Under the pieces are notes generated by a model. It was not told where the DNA came from. It saw only the letters and a list, made by a program, of their open reading frames with translations, and did no database searches. Positions 1 through 9,186 of a DNA stretch of 52,488 nucleotides are shown here, piece by piece. The position numbers and the translations under genes are program-made. Position 1 is the first letter of the stretch, and each line of letters starts with the position of its first letter. Source of the stretch: Pseudomonadota bacterium (lineage in GTDB: Bacteria; Pseudomonadota; Gammaproteobacteria; Burkholderiales; Burkholderiaceae_B); the NCBI GenBank assembly GCA_023387815.1, contig JAEWHK010000064.1, positions 1 to 52,488 of the forward strand, given 5' to 3'.

Positions 1-2
1 AT

Positions 3-3000
3 GCCATCAAGATCGGGATTGCCTCTCCTGAAAAAATCCGTTCATGGTCCTATGGCGAAGTCAAAAAGCCAGAAACCATCAACTATCGGACATTCAAGCC
101 GGAACGTGATGGTCTGTTCTGCGCCAAAATCTTTGGCCCGATCAAGGATTACGAATGCCTTTGCGGTAAGTACAAACGCCTGAAACATCGTGGCGTGATC
201 TGCGAGAAGTGCGGCGTTGAAGTGACTGTGACCAAAGTGCGTCGTGATCGCATGGGTCACATTGAACTGGCAAGCCCTGTTGCGCACATCTGGTTCCTGA
301 AAAGCCTGCCATCCCGTCTGGGTATGGTGCTGGACATGACCCTGCGCGATATCGAACGCGTGCTGTACTTTGAAGCCTGGTGCGTGATCGAGCCTGGCAT
401 GACGCCGCTCAAGCGCGGTCAGATCATGTCTGACGATGATTTCCTGGCAAAAACCGAAGAGTACGGTGACGACTTCACCGCCCTGATGGGTGCGGAAGCC
501 GTGCGTGAACTGCTGCGCACGATCGATATCGATCGTGAGGCCGAGTCTTTGCGCGCTGAACTGAAAGCAACCAGCTCCGATGCCAAGATCAAGAAGATCT
601 CCAAGCGTCTGAAAGTGATTGAAGGCTTCCAGAAATCCGGTATCAAACCGGACTGGATGGTCATGGAAGTGCTGCCTGTTCTGCCACCGGATCTGCGTCC
701 GCTGGTACCCCTGGACGGCGGCCGCTTTGCGACCTCTGACCTGAATGATCTGTATCGTCGTGTGATCAACCGGAACAACCGTCTGAAACGCCTGATCGAA
801 CTGAAGGCACCGGACATCATTCTGCGCAACGAAAAACGGATGCTGCAGGAATCGGTTGATTCGCTGCTGGATAACGGTCGTCGCGGCAAAGCCATGACGG
901 GCGCCAACAAGCGTCAGCTCAAGTCCCTGGCCGATATGATCAAGGGTAAAAGTGGTCGTTTCCGTCAGAACCTGCTGGGTAAACGCGTTGACTACTCCGG
1001 TCGTTCCGTGATTGTGGTGGGTCCTCAGCTCAAGCTGCATCAGTGCGGTCTGCCCAAACTGATGGCGCTGGAACTGTTCAAGCCGTTTATTTTCAACCGT
1101 CTTGAAATCATGGGTCTGGCTACCACGATCAAGGCTGCCAAGAAACTGGTTGAAGCGCATGAACCCGTAGTCTGGGATATCCTGGAAGAGGTCATCCGCG
1201 AACATCCGGTCATGCTCAACCGTGCGCCTACGCTGCACCGTCTGGGTATTCAGGCATTTGAACCGGTACTGATCGAAGGTAAGGCAATCCAGCTGCACCC
1301 ATTGGTGTGTGCGGCCTTCAACGCCGACTTTGACGGTGACCAGATGGCTGTTCACGTTCCCCTGTCGCTGGAAGCGCAGCTGGAAGCCCGCACCCTGATG
1401 CTGGCCTCCAACAACGTGCTGTTCCCCGCCAGTGGTGAACCTTCCATCGTGCCTTCTCAGGATATCGTGCTGGGTCTGTATTACACGACCCGTGAGCGTA
1501 TCAATGGCAAGGGCGAAGGTCTGTTCTTTGCTGACCTGGCCGAACTGATCCGTGCCTATGACAATCGTGAAGTCGAGCTGCAGTCTCGCGTGACCGTGCG
1601 TCTGAACGAGTACGAAAAAGACGATCAGGGCGAGTGGCAGCCTGTGCTGCGCCGCTTTGAAACCACGGTAGGCCGTGCGATCCTGTCTGAAATTCTGCCC
1701 AAGGGCCTGCCATTCAGCGTGCTGAATCGCGCCCTGAAGAAAAAAGAAATTTCACGCCTGATCAACCAGTCTTTCCGTCGCTGCGGTCTGCGCGATACCG
1801 TGATTTTTGCTGACAAGCTGATGCAGTCAGGTTTCCGTCTGGCGACCCGCGCCGGTATTTCCATTGCCATGGGCGATATGGTGATTCCGACTGTGAAGGA
1901 AGAAATTCTGACGCAGGCCAGCAACGAGGTCAAAGAGATCGACAAGCAGTATTCGTCTGGTCTGGTGACTTCCCAGGAACGTTATAACAACGTGGTTGAT
2001 ATCTGGGGCAAGGCCGGTGATAAAGTGGGTAAAGCCATGATGGAGCAGCTGGCGACAGAGCCAGTGGTAACCCGTCTGGGCGAAAATGCCCGCCAGGAAT
2101 CGTTCAACTCCATCTACATGATGGCTGACTCCGGTGCCCGGGGTTCTGCTGCACAGATTCGCCAGCTGGCTGGTATGCGTGGTCTGATGGCCAAACCTGA
2201 CGGTTCGATCATCGAAACGCCAATTACCGCCAACTTCCGTGAAGGTCTGAACGTGCTTCAGTACTTCATCTCCACGCACGGTGCACGTAAAGGTCTGGCC
2301 GATACCGCGCTGAAAACCGCGAACTCGGGTTACCTGACGCGTCGTCTGGTTGACGTGACCCAGGATCTGGTCATCACCGAAACCGATTGCGGCACAACCA
2401 ACGGCTATCTGATGAAAGCCCTGGTAGAGGGCGGTGAGGTTATCGAGCCGCTGCGTGACCGTATTCTGGGTCGTGTGGCCGCCGCCGATATCGTCAATCC
2501 TGATACCCAGGAAACAGCGATTGCTGCCGGTACCCTGCTGGATGAAGATGCGGTTGAACTGATCGATCGTATCGGTGTGGATGAAGTCAAGATCCGTACA
2601 CCGCTGACCTGCGAAACACGTCATGGTCTTTGCGCACACTGCTATGGTCGTGACCTGGGTCGCGGCAATATGGTTAACACTGGCGAAGCCGTGGGTGTGA
2701 TTGCTGCTCAGTCCATTGGTGAACCTGGTACACAGCTGACCATGCGTACGTTCCACATTGGTGGTGCGGCCTCGCGTGCAGCCATGGCCTCTTCGGTTGA
2801 AACCAAGTCTGCCGGTACTGTCGGATTTGCCGGTTCCATGCGGTATGTGACCAACGCCAAGAACGAGCGTGTGGCCATTTCCCGTTCCGGTGAGATCGTG
2901 ATTTTTGACGACAGCAACCGCGAGCGCGAACGCCACAAGATTCCTTATGGTGCGACCGTTCTGGTAGGCGACAACGACAGTGTAAAAGCCGGTACCCGTC

Positions 3001-4199
3001 TTGCAACATGGGATCCGCTGACCCGTCCTATCGTATCTGAATACTCCGGTTCAGTCCGCTTCGAGAATATCGAAGAAGGTCAGACCGTTGCCAAACAGGT
3101 CGACGAAGTGACCGGTCTGTCTACACTGGTGGTCATCACGCCGAAATCACGCGGCGGTAAAACGCTGATGCGTCCTCAGATCAAACTGATCAACGAGGCT
3201 GGTGAAGAGGTGAAGATTGCCGGTACAGATCACTCCGTGAATATTTCATTCCCGGTCGGTGCGCTGATTACCGTGCGCGATGGCCAACAGGTCAATATCG
3301 GTGAAATTCTGGCTCGTATTCCTCAGGAATCCCAGAAAACCCGCGATATTACCGGGGGTCTGCCTCGTGTGGCCGAGCTGTTCGAAGCTCGTTCACCGAA
3401 AGACGCCGGTATGCTGGCCGATGTCACAGGTACTGTTTCCTTCGGTAAAGACACCAAGGGTAAACAGCGTCTGGTCATCACCGAAACTGACGGTACTGCC
3501 CATGAGTTCCTGATTCCGAAAGAGAAACAGGTTCTGGTGCACGACGGCCAGGTGGTCAACCAGGGTGAAATGATTGTGGACGGTCCGGCTGATCCTCACG
3601 ATATTCTGCGTCTGCAAGGTATCGAGAAGCTGGCTACCTATATCGTTGACGAGGTTCAGGACGTTTATCGTCTGCAAGGCGTGAAGATCAATGACAAGCA
3701 CATTGAAGTGATCGTTCGTCAGATGCTGCGTCGTGTGAATATCGTGGATCCGGGTGATGCATCGTTCATTCCTGGTGAACAGGTTGAACGAGCCGAACTG
3801 CTCAACGAGAATGATCGCGTGATTGCCGAGGGTAAAATCCCCGCCACTTACGAGAACATTCTGCTGGGTATTACCAAGGCCTCGCTCTCTACCGATTCGT
3901 TCATCTCGGCCGCTTCCTTCCAGGAAACGACTCGGGTTCTGACCGAAGCAGCCATCATGGGTAAACGTGATGAACTGCGTGGTCTGAAAGAAAACGTGAT
4001 CGTGGGTCGCCTGATCCCTGCCGGTACCGGTCTGTCTTTCCATCTTGCTCGCAAGGCAAAAGAGGAAAACGAACGTGTGGAACGTGCTGCCGTACGTGCC
4101 CAGGAGAATCCTTTCGAGGAATCGGCTCCTGTCACGCTCGACAATGTGTTCGCACCGTTGGGTACCGAAAGCGACGAGGAACCGCCTGCCGCCGAGTAA
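3..4199 (+). CDS. rpoC: DNA-directed RNA polymerase subunit beta' (5' end cut by window)
   Basis: Largest subunit of RNA polymerase, which holds the catalytic magnesium. The open frame is already running at base 3 (reading AIKIGIASPEKIRSWSYGEV), so the start and roughly the first 20 residues lie outside the window; 1398 residues are present, as expected for a full-length proteobacterial protein. The N-terminal zinc-finger cysteines (CLCGK followed by CEKC) are encoded at about 155-215, the catalytic NADFDGDQMA motif at about 1320-1349, and the second zinc site (CETRHGLCAHC) at about 2610-2645. An internal ATG at 195 is not the start, because conserved sequence continues in frame upstream of it. 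Codon choice and lack of interruption indicate an intact housekeeping gene. It is followed by a strong terminator. Identification is essentially certain. Confidence 0.98.
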   Translation, partial: AIKIGIASPEKIRSWSYGEVKKPETINYRTFKPERDGLFCAKIFGPIKDYECLCGKYKRLKHRGVICEKCGVEVTVTKVRRDRMGHIELASPVAHIWFLKSLPSRLGMVLDMTLRDIERVLYFEAWCVIEPGMTPLKRGQIMSDDDFLAKTEEYGDDFTALMGAEAVRELLRTIDIDREAESLRAELKATSSDAKIKKISKRLKVIEGFQKSGIKPDWMVMEVLPVLPPDLRPLVPLDGGRFATSDLNDLYRRVINRNNRLKRLIELKAPDIILRNEKRMLQESVDSLLDNGRRGKAMTGANKRQLKSLADMIKGKSGRFRQNLLGKRVDYSGRSVIVVGPQLKLHQCGLPKLMALELFKPFIFNRLEIMGLATTIKAAKKLVEAHEPVVWDILEEVIREHPVMLNRAPTLHRLGIQAFEPVLIEGKAIQLHPLVCAAFNADFDGDQMAVHVPLSLEAQLEARTLMLASNNVLFPASGEPSIVPSQDIVLGLYYTTRERINGKGEGLFFADLAELIRAYDNREVELQSRVTVRLNEYEKDDQGEWQPVLRRFETTVGRAILSEILPKGLPFSVLNRALKKKEISRLINQSFRRCGLRDTVIFADKLMQSGFRLATRAGISIAMGDMVIPTVKEEILTQASNEVKEIDKQYSSGLVTSQERYNNVVDIWGKAGDKVGKAMMEQLATEPVVTRLGENARQESFNSIYMMADSGARGSAAQIRQLAGMRGLMAKPDGSIIETPITANFREGLNVLQYFISTHGARKGLADTALKTANSGYLTRRLVDVTQDLVITETDCGTTNGYLMKALVEGGEVIEPLRDRILGRVAAADIVNPDTQETAIAAGTLLDEDAVELIDRIGVDEVKIRTPLTCETRHGLCAHCYGRDLGRGNMVNTGEAVGVIAAQSIGEPGTQLTMRTFHIGGAASRAAMASSVETKSAGTVGFAGSMRYVTNAKNERVAISRSGEIVIFDDSNRERERHKIPYGATVLVGDNDSVKAGTRLATWDPLTRPIVSEYSGSVRFENIEEGQTVAKQVDEVTGLSTLVVITPKSRGGKTLMRPQIKLINEAGEEVKIAGTDHSVNISFPVGALITVRDGQQVNIGEILARIPQESQKTRDITGGLPRVAELFEARSPKDAGMLADVTGTVSFGKDTKGKQRLVITETDGTAHEFLIPKEKQVLVHDGQVVNQGEMIVDGPADPHDILRLQGIEKLATYIVDEVQDVYRLQGVKINDKHIEVIVRQMLRRVNIVDPGDASFIPGEQVERAELLNENDRVIAEGKIPATYENILLGITKASLSTDSFISAASFQETTRVLTEAAIMGKRDELRGLKENVIVGRLIPAGTGLSFHLARKAKEENERVERAAVRAQENPFEESAPVTLDNVFAPLGTESDEEPPAAE

Positions 4200-4242
4200 T
4201 CGGTCAGGTTTTCCGTTGCACCCCGGCTTCGGCCGGGGCATC

Positions 4243-4277
4243 AAGCGCCCTGTAGCATGAACGCAGGGCGCTTTTTT
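4243..4277 (+). terminator. Rho-independent terminator after rpoC
   Basis: A 10-bp inverted repeat (AAGCGCCCTG at 4243-4252 and CAGGGCGCTT at 4264-4273) with an 11-nt loop runs into six T residues at 4272-4277. A second small GC-rich hairpin (CCCCGG/CCGGGG, about 4221-4238) lies just upstream. The position directly after the rpoC stop fits the end of the rpo operon. Confidence 0.88.
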
Positions 4278-4385
4278 ATGCACGCTATTCATGACGATAT
4301 GAATAAATTCACCTCAGTTTAAGATTGCGCGCGGTACATTTGACTTGTGGCTGTGGCATTGCAAGACGCCGTCAGCGCATTTCGA

Positions 4386-4391
4386 TACAAT
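4386..4391 (+). promoter_or_regulatory. Possible -10 box for serA
   Basis: TACAAT matches the sigma-70 -10 consensus at five of six positions and lies 40 bp before the serA start. The hexamer 17 bp upstream (AAGACG) is a poor -35, so this is a weak call. The remainder of the 4278-4431 gap shows nothing else I can name. Confidence 0.25.
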
Positions 4392-4431
4392 AAATCTCCC
4401 CCACACCCAACTGTAATAAGCGAAGAAATCC

Positions 4432-5661
4432 ATGGAAAAAGTGTCTCTTGATAAAAACAAAATCAAAATCGTGTTGCTCGAAGGCGTTCACCAGAACGCG
4501 CTGGATGTACTGCATGCATCGGGCTACACCAATATTGATTATCATAAAAAAGCATTGGAAGGCGATCAGCTCAAAGAAGCTGTTGCCGACGCACATTTCG
4601 TGGGGATTCGTTCGCGTACGCAATTGACAGCAGAGGTTCTGGAATCGGCCAGAAAACTGGTTGCCGTTGGCTGCTTCTGTATCGGTACCAATCAGGTAGA
4701 CCTGCAGGCGGCCAAGCGCCTGGGTGTGCCGGTGTTCAATGCACCGTTTTCAAACACGCGTTCCGTGGCTGAACTGGTGCTGGCCGAACTGATTCTGCTG
4801 ATGCGCCGTATCCCTGCTGCCAATGCAGAGGTGCATCGTGGTGAATGGGTAAAATCTGCAGTAGGCAGTCACGAAGTACGCGGCAAAAAACTGGGTATCG
4901 TGGGCTATGGTCATATCGGAACACAGCTCTCTGTGCTGGCTGAAGCCCTGGGCATGGAAATCTATTTCTATGACATTGAAAGCAAGCTTCCCCTGGGTAA
5001 TGCACGCGTGGTCAATTCACTGACCGAGCTGCTGAATATTTCAGATGTGGTTTCCCTGCACGTGCCGGAAAATGACAGCACCAGAAACCTGATGGGCGCA
5101 GAGCGTATTGCACAGATGAAAGTGGGTGCGCATCTGATCAATGCTTCCCGCGGTACCGTGGTTGACATTGATGCACTGGCACAGGCACTGGAAGAGAAGC
5201 GTCTGGCGGGCGCCGCCATTGACGTGTTCCCCGTTGAGCCCAAATCAAACAACGAGGAATTCGTCTCTCCGCTGCGCAAGTTCGACAACGTGATTCTGAC
5301 ACCGCATATCGGTGGCTCCACGTCCGAAGCGCAAGAGAATATCGGGATTGAAGTGGCAAGCAAGCTGGTCAAATACTCCGACAACGGTTCTACACTGTCT
5401 GCCGTGAACTTCCCTGAAGTTTCTCTGCCGGAGAACAAGAGCGCACGCCGCTTCCTGCATATCCACGAGAACCGTCCGGGTGTCCTTACAGCAATCAACC
5501 AGGTGTTCCAGCAGGATGGCGTCAACATTGTGGGTCAGTACTTGCAGACCGATCCGCAAAACGGCTACGTTGTTATTGATGTGGAAACGCCAGAGGTTGA
5601 TAAAGCACTGGAACAGCTCAAGGCGATTCCAGGTACGATCAAGGCGCGTGTACTGTATTGA
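4432..5661 (+). CDS. serA: D-3-phosphoglycerate dehydrogenase
   Basis: Oxidises 3-phosphoglycerate to 3-phosphohydroxypyruvate with NAD, the first committed step of serine synthesis. The 409-residue protein resembles enterobacterial SerA in length and in long stretches: opening KVSLDKNKIKIVLLEGVHQ, the CFCIGTNQVDL segment, the nucleotide-binding GYGHIGTQ near residue 160, and the catalytic set Arg (NASRGTVVD), Glu (DVFPVEP) and His (LTPHIGGST). The C-terminal 75 or so residues form an ACT domain (HENRPGVLTAINQVF), the serine-sensing module in the E. coli enzyme, so feedback inhibition by serine is likely by analogy. The ATG at 4432 gives the expected N-terminus although its ribosome site (GAAG) is weak. 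The gene stands alone, with a terminator on each side. Confidence 0.97.
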   Translation: MEKVSLDKNKIKIVLLEGVHQNALDVLHASGYTNIDYHKKALEGDQLKEAVADAHFVGIRSRTQLTAEVLESARKLVAVGCFCIGTNQVDLQAAKRLGVPVFNAPFSNTRSVAELVLAELILLMRRIPAANAEVHRGEWVKSAVGSHEVRGKKLGIVGYGHIGTQLSVLAEALGMEIYFYDIESKLPLGNARVVNSLTELLNISDVVSLHVPENDSTRNLMGAERIAQMKVGAHLINASRGTVVDIDALAQALEEKRLAGAAIDVFPVEPKSNNEEFVSPLRKFDNVILTPHIGGSTSEAQENIGIEVASKLVKYSDNGSTLSAVNFPEVSLPENKSARRFLHIHENRPGVLTAINQVFQQDGVNIVGQYLQTDPQNGYVVIDVETPEVDKALEQLKAIPGTIKARVLY

Positions 5662-5788
5662 TCTTGTGTGCTGACAATGCCAGGGTCTGCGTGTCAATGA
5701 ACAGGCAGACCGGATCTGATTTACGGTTGAGCGATTTACGACCTGGCGTGAAGAGGATCTGAGCAGAAGTCAAAAGCGCAGGTTCACA

Positions 5789-5823
5789 GCCCGTGGCTCC
5801 CTAGGGAGCGCACGGGCATTTTT
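5789..5823 (+). terminator. Rho-independent terminator after serA
   Basis: Stacked stems GCCCGTG/CACGGGC (5789-5795 and 5811-5817) and GCTCCC/GGGAGC (5796-5801 and 5804-5809) with a two-base loop are followed by five T residues (5819-5823). No matching T tract exists on the minus strand, so it serves serA rather than the convergent dehydrogenase gene. Confidence 0.85.
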
Positions 5824-5858
5824 CTTTGTGTATTTTTCCCTGTTGGTGTCAGCGCCAG

Positions 5859-7064
5859 CTAATTCTTCAGCCCAAGCCGGATCAGCTTGCCGTCGCTCGC
5901 ATCCGTCAGAATATAAACGTAGCCGTCAGGTCCGACTTTAACATCACGGACGCGTTCTCCTTCGAATACCACTTCTTCATCCTTCAGCGTGTCGCCATCC
6001 ACTTTCAGATGCAGCAGTTTTTGCTGGGAGAGGGCGCCGATGAAGACGGACTGCTTCCAGTTGGCGAACTTGTCGTTATCGTAGAAGGCCATACCGCTGA
6101 TGGCGGGGGACACTTTCCAGGCGTAGATTGGCTGCGTCAGGCCTGGGCCGTCCGTACCTTTGGCTTCGGGAATGGGCAGACCGGAGTAATTGACACCATA
6201 GGTGGCCAGTGGCCAGCCATAATTTTTGCCGGGCTGAGGGATGTTGACTTCATCTCCGCCGCGCGCGCCGTGTTCATTGGTCCAGAGAGCGCCTGTCCAG
6301 GGGTTGAGCGCCGCTCCTTGCTGGTTACGGTGGCCATAGGACCAGATTTCAGGACGCGCGCCCTGTTTGTTCACGAAGGGATTGTCGTCCGGAATGCGGC
6401 CATCCGGAAAAAGCCGCACCACTTTTCCCTGAAGCTTGTCCAGGTCCTGCGAGGTGGGGCGCTGGTTGTTTTCGCCAAGGGCAATGAACATATAACCATT
6501 ACGATCAAAGATGATGCGGGAGCCGAAATGGTTTCCTGTTGACAGCTTGGGCTCCTGGCGAAAGATGGGTTTGAAGTCTTCAAGCCGGGTATTGTCGTCA
6601 GACAGACGTCCGAAACCCACCGCCGTGCCGGCCTTGCCATCCTTGCCTTCTTCGGCATAACTCAGGTACACATGGCGAGATTTGTCAAAATCCGGCGCCA
6701 GTGCTACATCCAGCAGACCACCCTGGCCGTTGACCCAGACTTTAGGTATGCCGCTGACGGCCGATGGCTTGTCGCTACCTGGCTTCCAGTAATTGAGCGT
6801 TCCGGTGCGCTCCGTAATCAGCATGCCGGCATTGTCCGGCAGAAATGTCATGGACCAGGGATGCTCAAGTCCTTCCAGGAGAATTTCATTTGAAATATTC
6901 TTTGCTACCGGCGCCTTGTCACCAGGAGAGAAAACGGTATTGGCGCCAGCTGTAGTCACACCAGCCAGAGAGCCCAGCGCAAGTGCAGTTGTGATAATGC
7001 CATTTGCAATTTTTCTTTTAAGCGTGAAGGGGGAGCGTGGCAAAATGTCGGTGGGCAAGGGCAT
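5859..7064 (-). CDS. Periplasmic PQQ-type aldose sugar dehydrogenase (glucose/sorbosone dehydrogenase family)
   Basis: A 401-residue secreted protein of the soluble glucose/sorbosone dehydrogenase family (YliI/Asd type), predicted to oxidise aldose sugars in the periplasm with PQQ. The first 43 residues contain a basic stretch (LKRK) and a hydrophobic segment ending near AGANT, a signal peptide with an unusually long n-region. Beta-propeller motifs follow: LEHPWSMTFLPD, GGLLDVALAPDF, TGNHFGSRIIFDRNGYMFIALGE (the His in this stretch corresponds to the family's catalytic/PQQ region), SYGHRNQQGAALNP, NEHGARGGDEVN, and GYVYILTD near the C-terminus. The start has a ribosome site (GGAGA, seven bases upstream). 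PQQ synthesis genes are not in the window, so the cofactor must come from elsewhere. The gene is convergent with serA and monocistronic. Family assignment is firm; the natural sugar is unknown. Confidence 0.9.
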   Translation of the reverse strand: MPLPTDILPRSPFTLKRKIANGIITTALALGSLAGVTTAGANTVFSPGDKAPVAKNISNEILLEGLEHPWSMTFLPDNAGMLITERTGTLNYWKPGSDKPSAVSGIPKVWVNGQGGLLDVALAPDFDKSRHVYLSYAEEGKDGKAGTAVGFGRLSDDNTRLEDFKPIFRQEPKLSTGNHFGSRIIFDRNGYMFIALGENNQRPTSQDLDKLQGKVVRLFPDGRIPDDNPFVNKQGARPEIWSYGHRNQQGAALNPWTGALWTNEHGARGGDEVNIPQPGKNYGWPLATYGVNYSGLPIPEAKGTDGPGLTQPIYAWKVSPAISGMAFYDNDKFANWKQSVFIGALSQQKLLHLKVDGDTLKDEEVVFEGERVRDVKVGPDGYVYILTDASDGKLIRLGLKN

Positions 7065-7540
7065 CGCAGGGTCTCCATGAAGTCATTCATTCGCGTTCAA
7101 CGATCCCTGACAATTTCCTGAAAGAGACCGGCAGTCTCTTTTATAGCATGCTTTTTCGCACAGAAGGCTAAGGTGTTGAGGCGGGCGTTGAGGCGAATGA
7201 TGCGATAGATGATGTGGCAGGTGAAGAGGCAAATGAATGAGGCAGATGAATGAGGCAGATGATGAGGCAAATCTGGCGGATCCCCGTGTCATCGTGCGAT
7301 GATCAGACTGGCCTGCTTTTAATCTGCATCGTTTTGGTGCGTCACGCTTCAGACATGGGATGATCTCATGTTCAGTCCGGATTTGGCTCTCGCATGCAGC
7401 AGGAGTACGACCACAACGGGTTCGCACGAATGAGCTGGTCCAGGACACGCTGAATGTGGCATCGATAGACGAAGGCTGCATTCATACCTCATTGGCACGG
7501 CTCTTGCTTGAGCTCTCAGAATTGCAAAGTGGAAAGGATC
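7065..7540. other. Gene-free stretch upstream of the amidase
   Basis: This 476-bp gap between two divergent genes contains no ORF I accept. Its middle is low-complexity and purine-rich with a short tandem array (listed separately). It should hold the promoters of both flanking genes, but I could not identify a convincing -35/-10 pair. Confidence 0.6.
7226..7273. repeat. Short tandem repeat, 13-bp unit
   Basis: Three and a half copies of a 13-bp unit of the form GAGGCAGATGAAT: 7226-7238, 7239-7251, 7252-7263 (one base shorter) and 7264-7273 (partial). Sequence to its left (7160-7225) is a decayed version of the same composition. It looks like slippage-generated repeat DNA. Confidence 0.75.
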
Positions 7541-8923
7541 ATGGATCATTACGCCTTTACCTCAGTCGCCCAGCTTGCCAGCAGTCTGGATATGAACAGT
7601 GTCACATCCGAACTGTTGACGACGTTTTTTCTGAAGCGGATCGAGAAGTTCAACCCGATGCTGCATGCCTTTACCTGTGTCTTTCGGGAGCAGGCGCTGG
7701 CGCAGGCCCGGGAATCGGACGTCCGCAGGAAACAGGGTAAATCGCTGGGTGTGCTCGATGGTATTCCGATTGGCATTAAAGACATTTGTGATATCGAAGG
7801 TACCATCACGGCTTGTGGTTCGCGGCAATGGGAGTCGCGGGTCAGTACGCAGACTGCGGATGTTGTTAAGCGACTCCGTGCTCAGGGCGCCGTGATTATC
7901 GGCAAGACGCATACTGTGGAGTTTGCCTTTGGCAGTTGGGGCACGAATCCCTTGCTGGAAACGCCCAGAAACCCTTGGGACAGACGATATCACCGTGTGC
8001 CTGGCGGCTCGTCCAGTGGTTCTGGTGTGGCGGTGGCTGCAGGTCTGGTGCCTTGCGCACTGGGGACGGATACCGGCGGATCGATACGGACTCCTGCGGC
8101 GCTCAACAGCATCACCGGCCTGAAGACGACAGTGGGTGCCATCGATACTGCCGGTGTCTTTCCGCTGTCTCAGACGCTGGACAGTATCGGACCCATGACC
8201 CGCTCGGCCGATGACGCGGCCTTGCTGTTTCACGCTCTGACACACGAGCCTGGTCAGGCCCTGGAAGACCCCTGGCATCGTCTGCTGGATGATGGTAACG
8301 GTCTCGATGGCTTTCGAATCTGTGTGGTTCCCGATGAGGATTATGGCGTGCAGGTGCAGCGCGCCGTGCGCCTGGCTGTACGCGATATGGTGAGGATGGT
8401 GGAAATGGCAGGGGCGAAGATTGTGCGCGAAGCGCCGCCGTTCAGCTTCGAAGACATGATGCGCGATTGCGGAAAACTGATAGCCGCCGAAGGATGGCGC
8501 GTGCACAAAGAATACATCCAGGACCCTACCCAGCATTTCGGACCCTTTGTGCGCGACCGCCTGATGGCCGGCAAGGCAATATCGGATATGCAATATGAGG
8601 ATTTGCTCGCCGCGCACTTGCGGATGCAGGCGGTGTGGGCGGAATGGATGGCGGACAAGCATGCGTTTATGCTGCCGACTTCGCCGATCAGCCCCATTTT
8701 ATTGTCGGAAGTGGATGAGGCCAATACGCCGCTAGGTTGCTTTACCCGTTTCGTGAACTGGGTAAGAGGATGCGCGCTGGCTCTGCCTGCCGGTTTTGAT
8801 CAGACCAACCTGCCCGTGAGTGTACAGCTGACGGGCAAGGCGGGCGATGAGCGCACACTTCTGCGTATCGGCAGTGTCATTCAGTCCATGACCGCCTGGC
8901 ACGCGTATTCACCGACACTTTGA
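7541..8923 (+). CDS. Amidase (amidase signature family)
   Basis: Amidase-signature hydrolase, 460 residues from the preferred start. The family cleaves carboxamides with a Ser-cisSer-Lys triad. All three elements are visible: Lys80 in GIPIGIKDICD, the cis-Ser in GGSSSGSG (about 157-158), and the nucleophile Ser181 in TDTGGSIR. The rest follows the family plan (AVIIGKTHTVEFAFG; GLKTT; SQTLDSIGPMTRSADDAALL). I chose the ATG at 7541 over the one at 7508 because GGAAAGG precedes it at good spacing and the homologous region begins there (MDHYAFTSVAQLA). No transporter or regulator is attached, so the substrate cannot be guessed. GatA is excluded because no gatB or gatC is adjacent. Class assignment is firm. 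Confidence 0.9.
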   Translation: MDHYAFTSVAQLASSLDMNSVTSELLTTFFLKRIEKFNPMLHAFTCVFREQALAQARESDVRRKQGKSLGVLDGIPIGIKDICDIEGTITACGSRQWESRVSTQTADVVKRLRAQGAVIIGKTHTVEFAFGSWGTNPLLETPRNPWDRRYHRVPGGSSSGSGVAVAAGLVPCALGTDTGGSIRTPAALNSITGLKTTVGAIDTAGVFPLSQTLDSIGPMTRSADDAALLFHALTHEPGQALEDPWHRLLDDGNGLDGFRICVVPDEDYGVQVQRAVRLAVRDMVRMVEMAGAKIVREAPPFSFEDMMRDCGKLIAAEGWRVHKEYIQDPTQHFGPFVRDRLMAGKAISDMQYEDLLAAHLRMQAVWAEWMADKHAFMLPTSPISPILLSEVDEANTPLGCFTRFVNWVRGCALALPAGFDQTNLPVSVQLTGKAGDERTLLRIGSVIQSMTAWHAYSPTL

Positions 8924-9051
8924 CAGGAAAGTGAGCGCCTTTGTCGGGTTGTTTAATTGTTAGGTTGGGCGGACTCCGTTTTTTAGATTTCTCGTTTCCA
9001 TGAGATCGAGTAATCAGGGAACGAAGTGGCCGGGATTCAGAAACTCTGAGA

Positions 9052-9112
9052 AGCAAAGCAGCAAAGCAGCAAAGCAGCAAAGCAGCAGAGTTGGAGAGTT
9101 GGAGAGTTGGAG
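9052..9112. repeat. Two adjoining 8-bp tandem arrays
   Basis: Four perfect copies of AGCAAAGC (9052-9083) are followed after five bases by three perfect copies of AGTTGGAG (9089-9112). Both units are 8 bp and perfect, which suggests recent slippage. They lie in the 263-bp gap (8924-9186) between the amidase and the Lrp-type gene; I see nothing else in that gap. Confidence 0.9.
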
Positions 9113-9186
9113 AGAAGTCGGAGAGCCAAAACACAATCAGGCAAATAGCCAATAAGCGAATTGCCAGGTCTCCTTTTCCCGTTAGG

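Noticed and set aside
42..1355. 437-codon minus-strand open frame opposite rpoC
   Set aside because: Antisense shadow of strongly conserved rpoC codons with His/Gln/Phe-biased composition; the same applies to the long minus-strand frames at 1827-2936 and 3393-4292.
5826..6542. 238-codon plus-strand open frame over the sugar dehydrogenase
   Set aside because: Lies wholly antisense to a gene with clear motifs and shows no domain of its own.
7083..7481. 132-codon minus-strand open frame upstream of the dehydrogenase
   Set aside because: Its His/Pro/Leu-rich middle is the translation of the tandem repeat at 7226-7273; there is no domain or plausible composition.
9052..9112. CRISPR-like array
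   Set aside because: Units are 8 bp and directly adjoining, with no spacers and no cas genes in the window.
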